Positions 50,233 through 58,272 of a DNA stretch of 64,000 bases are shown piece after piece. The stretch is taken from positions 620,001 to 684,000 of the forward strand of contig NZ_FNSO01000004.1 in assembly GCF_900105945.1 (NCBI RefSeq), in the 5' to 3' direction. The notes below the pieces were generated by a model, which was given only the letters and a program-made list of their open reading frames with translations, searched no databases and was not told the origin of the DNA. The position numbers and the translations under genes were made by a program. The stretch comes from Amycolatopsis tolypomycina (GTDB lineage Bacteria; Actinomycetota; Actinomycetes; Mycobacteriales; Pseudonocardiaceae). The first letter of the stretch is position 1, and each line of letters starts with the position of its first letter.

Positions 50233-52065
50233 CTACCGCGTGTAGTAGCCCTGCAGGTCGACGACCGCGTCCGTCGAGCCCGCCGAGTTGCGGACGTCGA
50301 ACCGCGCCCCCGAGCCGAGCTTGACCGTCGCGGCGTTGGACGTGTTCTCGCCCGCCATGACGTTCACCGTCGAGGGAACACCGCTGTAGGGCAGGTCGTG
50401 CGACCAGGCGGCCAGGAACGTCGAGATGCTCGGCTGCACGCCCGTGATGTTCAGCGCGGCGGCGGTCGCGCCCGACGGCAGCCCGCCGGCCGTCACCGTG
50501 ACGATCCCACCCTGGCCGAGCGGCGCCGCCGCCGTGCCGACGCGGGTGTCGAGCAGGCGGGTGGGCGTGCTCAGCGCCGCGTACCGGCTGCCCGCGTCGC
50601 CGGGCACGAACGCGCCGACGACCGACAGCAGCACGTGGCCCTGGCCGTGGTGGAGGAAGATGCGGATGGCGCCGTCGTCGCCGATCCGCACCAGCGACTG
50701 GGTCGCGCGGTGCTCGTCCGGCCGGATGTTCAGCGTCGACGGGCCGGGCGTGCCCTGGGCGAAGACGCTGAAGTAGGTCTCGGAGTCGGCTTCGGTCCCG
50801 GTGAGGTTGACGGCCACGGCGACGGCGTCGGCGGGCACGCCCGCGATGCCGCGGACCGGCACCGTGACGACCTCGCCCGCGGTCAGCCTGCCCGGGTGTC
50901 CGCCGAGCGAGGTGCGGGTGTCGAGGACCAGGTCGGGCTTGTCCTTCGGCTGGTAGGTCGACTCGCCGGAGGCGCTGTAGTAGCCGAGGTAGTCGACGAT
51001 GACCTCGATGTCGCCGGCGTTGTTGCGGACCTTGATCTTGCCGTCCGGGCCGACCGGGACCACGGCCATGACGGCGGCGGTGCGACCGGCGCCGATGTTG
51101 AGGTTCGACGTCGTGGGCAGGGCGTCGCCGTAGGCGGTCAGGAAGGTGCTCCGGGTGCCCCCGGTGCCGACGAGCCCGACCGCGACGGCGCTCGCGTTGG
51201 CCGGCAGGCCGGGGATGGCGACGGACACGGATTCGCCTGCCGCCACCGGCTTCTTGTGGCCGCCCAGGTCGGTGCGGGTGTCGAGGACGCGCTGCGCGGC
51301 GGGCAGCGCGGTGTAGGCGTCGCCACGGAGGCGCAGGCCGATCCAGTCGGCGATGTCGTCGACGCGGGTCTCGACGGTGCCCTGCCGGGTTTCGTTCGAG
51401 CCGAGGCAGCCGGCCTGCCAGGACGCGTGGTGGAGGCCGGCGAGCTCGACGACACCGTCGCGCTCGCGCAGGAGAGGACCGCCGGCGTCGCCCTGGCAGG
51501 TCGTCGCGGTCGCCGGGTCACCGAGGACGGCGAGGGTGGTGGCGGTGACGCTCTGCACGGAGACGGGAACGGTGTGGAGCTTGTCGGGCACCCATTCGGT
51601 GGCGGTGCGCCCGTAACCGGCGACGCGCAAGCGCTCGTTCGGCGCCGGGGCGGCGGTGCCGATGGCAACCGGGGTGACGTCGGTGACCGGCGCGGCCAGC
51701 TTCGCGAGGACGACGTTGCGGTCGGTCCGGAAGAGGAGATCGACGATCGCGCGTTCGGCCCCGGCGCTGCCTCGTTGGCCGACGATGGCCTTGCTGGCGA
51801 GCTTCGGCGGACCGGCTTGGGTGCCGTTTTCCGGGAAACAGCTCGCGGCGGTGACGACCCACTGCGGCGCGACCAGGGCACCGCTGCACCCGTGGACACC
51901 GCCGACCTCGACCTTGGTGGCAAAGGTGTAGGCCCCCTCGGCGGCCGGGCTGCCCCCGGTGACGGCGGCCCCGGGAACGGCCCCGGCAACGCCGGCGACC
52001 ACCACTGCGGCGAGCACGAGGCCGGCTCTTCCGGGCATGGTGAAGGCACCCTTGACGGGCGGCAT
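50233..52065 (-). CDS. secreted S1-like pseudoprotease with three LDTR beta-repeats
   Basis: 610 aa from the ATG at 52065 (AGGGGG upstream), with a signal peptide (about 1-35). Residues about 36-235 are a trypsin-like fold (VTGGSPAAEGAYTFATKVEV). All three triad positions are changed: His to Ser75 in VVTAASCF, Asp to Asn117 in DRNVVLAKL, Ser to Ala194 in CQGDAGGPL. So it should not be a working serine protease. Residues about 240-610 hold three repeats of about 120-125 aa, each starting with RVLDTRTDLGG, LVLDTRTSLGG or RLLDTRVGTAA, a beta-rich exported domain. It may bind a protein or polysaccharide rather than cleave it. Confidence 0.9.
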   Translation of the reverse strand: MPPVKGAFTMPGRAGLVLAAVVVAGVAGAVPGAAVTGGSPAAEGAYTFATKVEVGGVHGCSGALVAPQWVVTAASCFPENGTQAGPPKLASKAIVGQRGSAGAERAIVDLLFRTDRNVVLAKLAAPVTDVTPVAIGTAAPAPNERLRVAGYGRTATEWVPDKLHTVPVSVQSVTATTLAVLGDPATATTCQGDAGGPLLRERDGVVELAGLHHASWQAGCLGSNETRQGTVETRVDDIADWIGLRLRGDAYTALPAAQRVLDTRTDLGGHKKPVAAGESVSVAIPGLPANASAVAVGLVGTGGTRSTFLTAYGDALPTTSNLNIGAGRTAAVMAVVPVGPDGKIKVRNNAGDIEVIVDYLGYYSASGESTYQPKDKPDLVLDTRTSLGGHPGRLTAGEVVTVPVRGIAGVPADAVAVAVNLTGTEADSETYFSVFAQGTPGPSTLNIRPDEHRATQSLVRIGDDGAIRIFLHHGQGHVLLSVVGAFVPGDAGSRYAALSTPTRLLDTRVGTAAAPLGQGGIVTVTAGGLPSGATAAALNITGVQPSISTFLAAWSHDLPYSGVPSTVNVMAGENTSNAATVKLGSGARFDVRNSAGSTDAVVDLQGYYTR

Positions 52066-52556
52066 GGATCCCCCTGTGAACGGAAATTCATCGCGAACGG
52101 GATATGTCGAGGTCACCCCGCACCAAGGACCCTCCCGTTCCTGGTCGCGGCGATGCTAGCGGGTCGCGTTGGCGGGTGGCCAGTAGCCGAAAGGCGGGGT
52201 TTACGTGGGAATGGGCCGAACGGACGATCATGGGGCGGGTGGGGGAATCGGTGGGGGACAGGGGATCCGGCCCGCGGCCGGCGGCGGCGCTCCGGGCGGG
52301 GCTGATTCGGGGCGGCTGCTTCGCGGCGGCTGGGTGACGCGGATCGGGCTGACGGCGGGGACAGCCGGCGCAGGTTTGGCCTGGTTCGCTCGGGCCAGAC
52401 TGGTTGCGGACGTGGGGTACGCGGATCGGCCGGTCGCGGGGAATACCCGGCGCACGATTGCCGGGCCGGGGCGGGTTGGCTGGGTCGGCGAAGGGCCCGG
52501 TCACCTCGGACCAGGCTGTTTCGTCGCAGCGGGCGGCGGCCGACCCGCGGGCGGCG

Positions 52557-52778
52557 GGCGAACTGGCCGCGGCAGCCAACCTGCGGGCGGGTAGGCGAGT
52601 TGGCTGCGGGGGCCGACCTGCGGGCGGGTAGGCGAGTTGGCTGCGGGGGCCGACCCGCGGGTGGGCAGGCGAGTTGGCTGCGGCGGTCGACCCGCGGGTG
52701 GGCAGGCGAGTTGGCTGCGGCGGTCGACCCGCGGGCGGGTAGGCGAGTTGGCCGCGGCAGCCGACCGACCGGCGGGCC
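52557..52778. repeat. six-unit 37-bp tandem repeat array
   Basis: Six head-to-tail 37-bp units begin at 52557, 52594, 52631, 52668, 52705 and 52742, and a decayed seventh follows. A typical unit opens GGCGAGTTGGCTGCGG. The 37-bp period is not a multiple of three, and neighbouring units are most alike, as expected from slippage or unequal exchange. There are no spacers, so it is not a CRISPR array. Confidence 0.9.
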
Positions 52779-52925
52779 AGCGAATTAGCCGCGGCAGCAT
52801 CGGCCAGGGCGGGCAAGCGCGGGCCAGGGCGCGGCCGGCACGTGGGCGTGGCCGGGTCGGCGACCAGCCCGGCCACCTCGACTCACTCCCGGGCCACCGA
52901 ACCCCGCGCCCGACCTTCCCTTTCT

Positions 52926-52951
52926 CCCTCCCCCCGCCCCCGCCCACCCCC
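52926..52951 (-). other. G-quadruplex motif in the 3' region of the VOC gene
   Basis: On the minus strand five G-runs (5, 3, 5, 6 and 3 bases) are each separated by a single base, a pattern that predicts a very stable quadruplex. It lies 26-51 bases beyond the stop of the leftward VOC gene, so it would be in that mRNA's 3' region. The wider tract 52911-52963 is almost pure pyrimidine on the plus strand. Confidence 0.7.
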
Positions 52952-52976
52952 ACCTCCACCGCCGGTCAGGCGTTGC

Positions 52977-53330
52977 TCAGTGCACTCCGGCTGACACGCA
53001 GAACTCGTTGCCCTCCGGGTCGGTCAACACCGTCCACGCCAAGCCCGGCACCTCGTGCTCCGACACCTCCTTCGCGCCCAGCTCCACGAGCCGCTTCACC
53101 TCGGCTGCTCGGTCCTCTGTGCCGAAGTCGATGTGGACCCTGTTCTTGCCTGCCCTCGGCTCCGGTACCTGCTGGATCCCCACCATCAGCCCGCCCTCGG
53201 GGGGCGGTGCGAGCATCACGAACTCGCCGTGGTCCTGCTCCACCCTTGTGCCCAGCGCCGCCGTCCAGAACTGCGTCAGGACCTTTGGGTCCGCGCAGTC
53301 GATCGTGATCATGCCCATTCGGATCGTCAT
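52977..53330 (-). CDS. VOC family protein
   Basis: 117 aa. Single VOC unit: MGMITIDCADPKVLTQFWTAAL, VHIDFGTEDRAAEVKRLVELGA, then VLTDPEGNEFCV. It resembles glyoxalase-like proteins of unknown substrate. The start at 53330 has AGGAG 7 bases upstream. That ribosome site coincides with the end of the neighbouring IS110 element, so the gene's original promoter has been separated from it and transcription may now depend on the element. Confidence 0.88.
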   Translation of the reverse strand: MTIRMGMITIDCADPKVLTQFWTAALGTRVEQDHGEFVMLAPPPEGGLMVGIQQVPEPRAGKNRVHIDFGTEDRAAEVKRLVELGAKEVSEHEVPGLAWTVLTDPEGNEFCVSAGVH

Positions 53331-53344
53331 GTGTTGCTCCTATG

Positions 53345-54400
53345 TCAAGCCGCTGCGGGGAGCGTGGTTGGTTGTTGGGTCGTGTCGTGGTGGAGGGTGT
53401 TGTAGACGACGCGGGCGAGGCGTCGTTTGAGGGCGCGGAGTGCTTCCATGGTGGTGTCTCCGGTGGTTCGGCGTCGGTGGATGTAGTCGCGGCCGGGGCC
53501 GGCCAGGCGGGTTTGGGTGACGGCGATGCGGTGCAGCGCGGCGTTGAGTTGTCGGTTGCCGCCGCGGGCGAGGCGGTGTCGGTTTGTCTTGCCGGAGGAG
53601 GCGGGGATGGGGGCGACGCCGGCGTGCATGGCGAAGCAGGCTTCGGAGCGGAACCGGGTCACGTTGGCGGTTTCGCCGACGATTTTCGCTGCGGTCAGGG
53701 CACCGCAGCCGGGTATGGCGAGCAGGCGGGGTGCGAGGTGAGCCATCCGCTGGGCGAGTTCCCGCTCCAGTGCGTTGGCGCGGACGGTGAGTGCCCGGAT
53801 GTCGGTGACCAGCTCGGTGGCGATGCGCACCACCATCGATGCCGGCTGCTGGGCCAGCCAGGCGGTGAGCCGGTCGAGTTCGCAGAGCCGGTCCAGGCTG
53901 CGGGCGGTGGGGTCGAGTTCGGGGTCGAGTTCGTGTAGGTGCCAGCGCAGCCGGTTCTGCACCTGGGTGCGGGTGTTGACCAGGTCTTCGCGGTGGTCGA
54001 CGAGCAGTTTGACCTCGCGGGAGACGCTGTCGTGTGTGGCGGCCGGCAGGTTCGGTTCGCGCAGCGCGGCCCGGGCGATGGCCAGTGCGTCGATCGGGTC
54101 TGACTTGCCGCGCGTGCGCGCCGAGGAGCGAGCTCCGGCCATCAGCTTCGGCGGGACCCGGACCACGGTCTGGCCTGCGGCGAGCAGCGCTCGTTCCAGC
54201 CGGGTCGACACGTGCCGGCAGTCCTCCACCGCGAACGTCAGCTCGGTGTCTGGCCAGTTGCGCAGTGCCCAGCGCAGCAGCTGCCGGTGACCGGCATCGG
54301 TCGCGCGCACCGTCTTCTGGTCGAGTTTGCGCCCTACCTGCTCGACCGCGACCGCGGTGTGGGTGTTCTTGTGGACATCGATACCCAGCATCACCACCAT
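53345..54400 (-). CDS. IS110-family transposase
   Basis: 351 aa from the ATG at 54400 (AAGGAG upstream; an in-frame ATG at 54454 lacks a site). The N-terminal RuvC-like DEDD domain shows Asp8 in MLGIDVHKNTH, Glu in AVEDCRH, and the Asp pair in GKSDPIDALAIAR. The C-terminal transposase-20 domain has the helix-hairpin-helix IPGCGALTAAKIVGE and ASSGKTNRHRLARGGNRQLN, which carries the Ser nucleophile region. No frameshift or missing catalytic residue is seen, so it may be active. Confidence 0.95.
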   Translation of the reverse strand: MVVMLGIDVHKNTHTAVAVEQVGRKLDQKTVRATDAGHRQLLRWALRNWPDTELTFAVEDCRHVSTRLERALLAAGQTVVRVPPKLMAGARSSARTRGKSDPIDALAIARAALREPNLPAATHDSVSREVKLLVDHREDLVNTRTQVQNRLRWHLHELDPELDPTARSLDRLCELDRLTAWLAQQPASMVVRIATELVTDIRALTVRANALERELAQRMAHLAPRLLAIPGCGALTAAKIVGETANVTRFRSEACFAMHAGVAPIPASSGKTNRHRLARGGNRQLNAALHRIAVTQTRLAGPGRDYIHRRRTTGDTTMEALRALKRRLARVVYNTLHHDTTQQPTTLPAAA

Positions 54401-54439
54401 GGGGATGGTCTCCTTCCAGCTCGAAGGGACGGCTGGGCC

Positions 54440-54630
54440 GGCCGGCGGACACACCTCAGTGGGGGCGCTGCCACGCTCCTATCAAGTCACGCCGGTCGGC
54501 CCTGGCTCACCGGTGACCGGCACAACGCATGATCGCCAACCCGCAAGCAGGTGGCAGCGACGCTACGAGCCAGGTCACCAGCGGCCAGGATCCCAACCAC
54601 CGCAACAGCGGCAACACCACCCTGACACTG
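54440..54630 (-). ncRNA. candidate IS110 bridge RNA
   Basis: The non-coding 5' end of the IS110 element has a foldable core. CGCTGCCAC (minus, 54559-54551) pairs perfectly with GTGGCAGCG (54474-54466), enclosing a GCCGGTC/GACCGGC stem (54521-54515 with 54497-54491). Just beside the closing stem the minus strand reads ATAGGAGC (54482-54475), identical to eight bases at the element's other end (53343-53336). That is what the donor-binding guide of an IS110 bridge RNA should look like. A TAGCGT box at 54641-54636 could supply the -10. Ends are estimates. Confidence 0.5.
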
Positions 54631-54752
54631 ACCCGACGCTAGCGGTCACCACCGACAAAAACGGGCCGCCGAGTAACCCGTTGGAGTCACGGCCGGGTGG
54701 TTGACTACCCTGAGCGGGACTTTCACACCCGCCCGGAGCAGGGAGCCCCGCA

Positions 54753-56501
54753 GTGATCACCAGGACTTCGTCGTTGTTCCTTCGCACGTTGCGCGAGGAT
54801 CCGGCGGACGCCGAAGTACCGAGCCACCGGCTCCTGGTACGCGCCGGCTACGTCCGCCGGGTCGCCCCGGGCGGGTACTCCTGGCTGCCGCTCGGCCTGC
54901 GCGTGCTGCGCCGCATCGAGGCCGTCGTGCGCGAGGAAATGAACGCCATCGGCGCGCAGGAAATCCAGTTCCCCGCGCTGCTGCCGAAGGAACCCTACGA
55001 GGCCACCGGCCGGTGGACCGAGTACGGCGACGGCCTCTTCCGCCTCAAGGACCGCAAGGGCGCCGACTACCTCCTCGGCCCGACGCACGAGGAGCTCTTC
55101 GCCCTCACCGTCAAGGGCGAGTACAGCTCGTACCGCGACTACCCGGTCACGCTGTATCAAATCCAGACCAAGTACCGCGACGAGGCCCGCCCCCGCGCCG
55201 GGATCCTGCGCGGCCGCGAGTTCGTCATGAAGGACTCCTACTCCTTCGACCTCGACGACGACGGCCTCGCGCGCTCCTACCAGGCTCACCGCGACGCCTA
55301 CACCAAGCTGTTCGACCGGCTCGGCCTCGAGTACGTCGTCGTGAAGGCGACGTCGGGTGCCATGGGCGGCTCGGCGTCCGAGGAGTTCCTCGCCGTCGCC
55401 GAAACCGGTGAGGACACCTACGTCCGCAGCACCGAGTCCGGGTACGCGGCGAACGTCGAAGCCGTCGTCACGCCCGCGCCGGCCGCGCAGCCGATCGAGG
55501 GCCGTCCCGAGGCGCAGGTGCACCACACGCCGAACACGCCGACCATCGAGACGCTCGTCGACTTCCTCAACAACGCCGGCCTGGGCCGCACCTTCACCGC
55601 CGCGGACACGCTGAAGAACGTCATGCTCAAGACGCGTCAGCCGGGCTCGGACGAGTGGACGCTCGTCTGCGTCGCCGTCCCGGGCGACCGCGAAGTGGAC
55701 ATGAAGCGCCTCGAAGCGTCGCTGGAGCCGGCCGAGGTCGCGCTGCTCGACGAGGCCGACTTCGCGAAGAACCCGTTCCTCGTCAAGGGCTACATCGGCC
55801 CGAAGGCGCTGCAGGACAACGGCGTGCGCTACCTCGCCGACCCGCGGATCGTCCCCGGCACCGCCTGGGTCACCGGGGCCGACAAGGTCGACCACCACGT
55901 CGTCGACCTGCTGGCCGGCCGCGACTTCACCCCGGACGGCACCATCGAGGCCGCCGAGGTCCGGGAGGGCGACGCGTCGCCGGACGGGCACGGCACCCTC
56001 GTCGCCGCGCGCGGCATCGAGATCGGGCACATCTTCCAGCTCGGCCGCAAGTACACCGATGCCTTCGAGGTCGACGCGCTCGGCCCCGACTCCAAGCCGA
56101 TCCGGATCACCATGGGCTCCTACGGCGTCGGCGTTTCGCGGCTGGTCGGCGTGCTCGCCGAGCAGAACCACGACGACCTCGGCCTGATCTGGCCGCGCGT
56201 CGTCTCGCCGTTCGACGTGCACATCGTCATCGCGGGCAAGGACGAGACCGTCGCGGCCGGCGCCGAGAAGATCGCCGCCGAACTGGACGCCGCCGGGGTC
56301 GAGGTCATCCTCGACGACCGCAAGGCGACGCCCGGCGTCAAGTTCGCCGACGCCGAGCTGGTGGGCGTGCCGACCATCCTGGTCGTCGGGCGCGGCCTGG
56401 CCAACGGTGTGGTCGAGGTGAAGGACCGGCGGTCCGGCGAGCGCGAGGAGATCGCGGTCGACGCCGTCGTCGAGCACTTGGTCAAGCTCGTCCGGTCCTG
56501 A
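54753..56501 (+). CDS. proS: proline-tRNA ligase
   Basis: 582 aa, class II bacterial ProRS with a YbaK-type editing insertion (about 225-400, with [19 protein letters not shown] and MLKTRQPG). Motif 1 is in [21 protein letters not shown], motif 2 in [21 protein letters not shown], motif 3 in [13 protein letters not shown], and the anticodon domain is C-terminal. It charges tRNA-Pro and clears mischarged Ala. The IS110 element ends about 100 bp upstream. TTGGAG and TACCCT (54681 and 54706) are a weak promoter candidate. The next gene overlaps its stop (TGATG). Equivalent to Rv2845c by type and setting. Confidence 0.97.
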   Translation: MITRTSSLFLRTLREDPADAEVPSHRLLVRAGYVRRVAPGGYSWLPLGLRVLRRIEAVVREEMNAIGAQEIQFPALLPKEPYEATGRWTEYGDGLFRLKDRKGADYLLGPTHEELFALTVKGEYSSYRDYPVTLYQIQTKYRDEARPRAGILRGREFVMKDSYSFDLDDDGLARSYQAHRDAYTKLFDRLGLEYVVVKATSGAMGGSASEEFLAVAETGEDTYVRSTESGYAANVEAVVTPAPAAQPIEGRPEAQVHHTPNTPTIETLVDFLNNAGLGRTFTAADTLKNVMLKTRQPGSDEWTLVCVAVPGDREVDMKRLEASLEPAEVALLDEADFAKNPFLVKGYIGPKALQDNGVRYLADPRIVPGTAWVTGADKVDHHVVDLLAGRDFTPDGTIEAAEVREGDASPDGHGTLVAARGIEIGHIFQLGRKYTDAFEVDALGPDSKPIRITMGSYGVGVSRLVGVLAEQNHDDLGLIWPRVVSPFDVHIVIAGKDETVAAGAEKIAAELDAAGVEVILDDRKATPGVKFADAELVGVPTILVVGRGLANGVVEVKDRRSGEREEIAVDAVVEHLVKLVRS

Positions 56502-57397
56502 TGGGACTGTTCTCTCGGCGGGGCGAAGACGCGACGCCGGGGTATGAGGACAACGCGGCGCTTCGCGGGTTCGGCGGTTACGAACCCGCGGACGCGCCGC
56601 GCGCGCAGCCGAAGCGGATCCGTCCACGGCCGAAACCGCTGAAGTGGCGCCGGGCGCCGTGGTTCGGCCTGGTGTTCATCGCTCTGGTCGCCGGCGTGCT
56701 GAACGCGCTGGGCGTCGGCAAGCCGCGCCCGGCGTCGTCGTCGCCACCACCCGCGCCGGTGGTGGTGACACCGTCGCCGCGCGCGGCGGTGCCGGCGGCG
56801 GTCGCGGGCTGGCAGTCCGTGGCGGGACGCGACGGCTCGTACGCCTACGACGTCCCGCCGAACTGGGTGCCCGCGCCCGGCACGCTGCACGGCTGGGAGA
56901 AAACCGCCGCGGTCCCTGGGCTCCGGCTGATCACGAGCGCGTTCCTCGGCGAGGACTTCTGCGGCGAAAACACCATCGGTGGCGCGGGAGTGACCACGGA
57001 ACCGCCATCCGGCCTCGACGCGGCGGCACGCAAAGCTGTGACCGACCTCGGGGTGAGCGCCTACAGCCCGGACAACGGCCCGCTCGCCGCCGTCACCCCG
57101 GACGCGGGCGCGGACGCGCAGATCACGAAGGCCGACGGCACCGCGGTCCCGGCCAGGATCGTGGTCGCCGAAGTGGTGCCGACGGAAACCGGGGAGTGCG
57201 CGGCACGGCACGCGCTGGTCGCGGCGCTGGCGTTCGGGGACGGCTCGGGCGCGCCGGGCGTGGTGGTGGCGTACGCGGACAGCGACCGCGGTGGGCCTTC
57301 GGTGCGGGACGACCTGGTGCGGATCGTGCGCAGCTACCGGTTCGTGCCGGAGTCGGCCCGGAGCACGACGACTCCGCCGCCGACGACTTACCGCTAG
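56501..57397 (+). CDS. membrane-anchored hypothetical protein
   Basis: 298 aa, coupled to proS by TGATG. A polar N-terminus with basic residues (PKRIRPRPKPLKWRR) precedes a single membrane helix (about 54-70, APWFGLVFIALVAGVLNALG). Then a Pro/Ser-rich linker leads to an exported domain with YAYDVPPNWVPAPGTLHGWE and a pair of Cys (in DFCGENT and GECAARH). The N-in, C-out layout and extracytoplasmic domain resemble DUF8017-like actinobacterial proteins of unknown function. The C-terminus is Thr/Pro-rich. Confidence 0.8.
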   Translation: MGLFSRRGEDATPGYEDNAALRGFGGYEPADAPRAQPKRIRPRPKPLKWRRAPWFGLVFIALVAGVLNALGVGKPRPASSSPPPAPVVVTPSPRAAVPAAVAGWQSVAGRDGSYAYDVPPNWVPAPGTLHGWEKTAAVPGLRLITSAFLGEDFCGENTIGGAGVTTEPPSGLDAAARKAVTDLGVSAYSPDNGPLAAVTPDAGADAQITKADGTAVPARIVVAEVVPTETGECAARHALVAALAFGDGSGAPGVVVAYADSDRGGPSVRDDLVRIVRSYRFVPESARSTTTPPPTTYR

Positions 57398-57534
57398 CGG
57401 CTTTCGTACGCTCCAACGGTTGCCGGCGATCCGGCCGCGGACCGGTGACCGCCGTCCGGGGATGTTCCTTCGAAGCACGGGCGTTTCGCCGTTCTGCTTC
57501 CGCCGACCGCCGGAATTCGGCAGGCTGTGACCCC

Positions 57535-58209
57535 ATGAGCGGTGATGCGGACAGACGGCTCGGGCGGATCCGGACCGGAGCGTTCGGCGTGCTCGGCGTC
57601 GCGGGGTTCGTGCTTCTCTTCGGGCCGTTGCTGGCCAAGGCCTGGATCTGGCTCGTCGAGCCGCGTGACCCGGACTGGTGGGGAGCGTCCGGCCAGTGGG
57701 TCGGGGGCATCGGCACGATCGCGGCCGTCGTGGTGGCGCTGTGGATCGCCATCCGCGACGGCCGGCTCGCGCAGGCGGACCGGCGGGAACGGGACCTGCG
57801 GGAACGGCAGGAGCAGGCCGCGAAAGTCACCGCGTGGATCGAGTACGCCGACGGGCAGGGCTACATGGTCGTCTCGAACGCAAATGCCGAGGCTGTGAAC
57901 CACGTTGTCGTTTCGTTCGATCTGGTGCACAACCTGCCGATGACCGGATCGACGCTGCACCGGGGGCCGAACATCGAGGACGACGAGTACCTCTACGCCA
58001 TCCTGCCGCCCGGGAAGTGGCGGATGCCGATCCGCGAGGAGTGGCAGCGGCCGGACATGACGCCCGGCGTGATGCTCGCCTTCACCGACTCGCGGAACGG
58101 CCACTGGCTGCGGCTGACCGACGGGCGGTTGATCCCGAAGGAACAGAACGTCGTGGCCCGGCGGCGGATTCGGTTCCCGCAGCGGATCAGCGTGCCGGAG
58201 AGCTACTGA
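57535..58209 (+). CDS. hypothetical membrane protein
   Basis: 224 aa. Two N-terminal membrane helices (about 16-40 and 52-70; WVGGIGTIAAVVVALWIAI) are followed by a charged helix RLAQADRRERDLRERQEQ and a beta-rich soluble domain of about 120 residues (VTAWIEYADGQGYMVVSNANAEAVNHV). This layout recurs in actinomycete proteins of unknown role. It is 137 bp below the previous gene and has no clear ribosome site. Its role is not known. Confidence 0.72.
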   Translation: MSGDADRRLGRIRTGAFGVLGVAGFVLLFGPLLAKAWIWLVEPRDPDWWGASGQWVGGIGTIAAVVVALWIAIRDGRLAQADRRERDLRERQEQAAKVTAWIEYADGQGYMVVSNANAEAVNHVVVSFDLVHNLPMTGSTLHRGPNIEDDEYLYAILPPGKWRMPIREEWQRPDMTPGVMLAFTDSRNGHWLRLTDGRLIPKEQNVVARRRIRFPQRISVPESY

Positions 58210-58272
58210 CCGGCCTGGCCGACGGTGGCTGATCCTGACGGACCAGAACGCCGTGGCCAGGCCGGATTCGCG

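Larger units (their letters stand above)
52066..52976. other. 911-bp gene-free, repeat-rich stretch
   Basis: No convincing gene on either strand. Open frames of up to about 260 codons in all directions are products of the extreme GC content and repeats, without good starts. It holds the promoter of the pseudoprotease gene (right side of 52065), a 37-bp tandem array (52557-52778) and a C-run tract forming a G-quadruplex motif on the minus strand (52926-52951). It ends at the stop of the VOC gene. Confidence 0.75.
53336..54655 (-). mobile_element. IS110-family insertion sequence, boundaries approximate
   Basis: About 1.3 kb: transposase gene leftward plus about 250 bp non-coding on its 5' side. 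The right end in element orientation has TTGACA (minus strand, 53348-53343) overlapping the transposase stop, as in IS110 elements, whose circle junction makes a promoter. ATAGGAGC at that end recurs inside the non-coding region. IS110 elements lack terminal inverted repeats and target duplications, so the 54655 edge is an estimate: a TAnnnT box at 54641-54636 should lie near it. Inserted between proS and the VOC gene. Confidence 0.75.

Noticed and set aside
52557..52778. CRISPR array
   Set aside because: Units are adjacent without unique spacers, and no cas genes are present.
52088..52876. Open frames of up to 262 codons through the 37-bp repeats
   Set aside because: The period is not a multiple of three, all frames are open because of GC content, and no frame has a convincing start or known domain.
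54475..54482. Treating the ATAGGAGC repeat as the two ends of the IS110 element
   Set aside because: That would leave only about 80 bp of non-coding 5' end, too short for this group. The stem pairing extending to 54559 favours its being inside the element.
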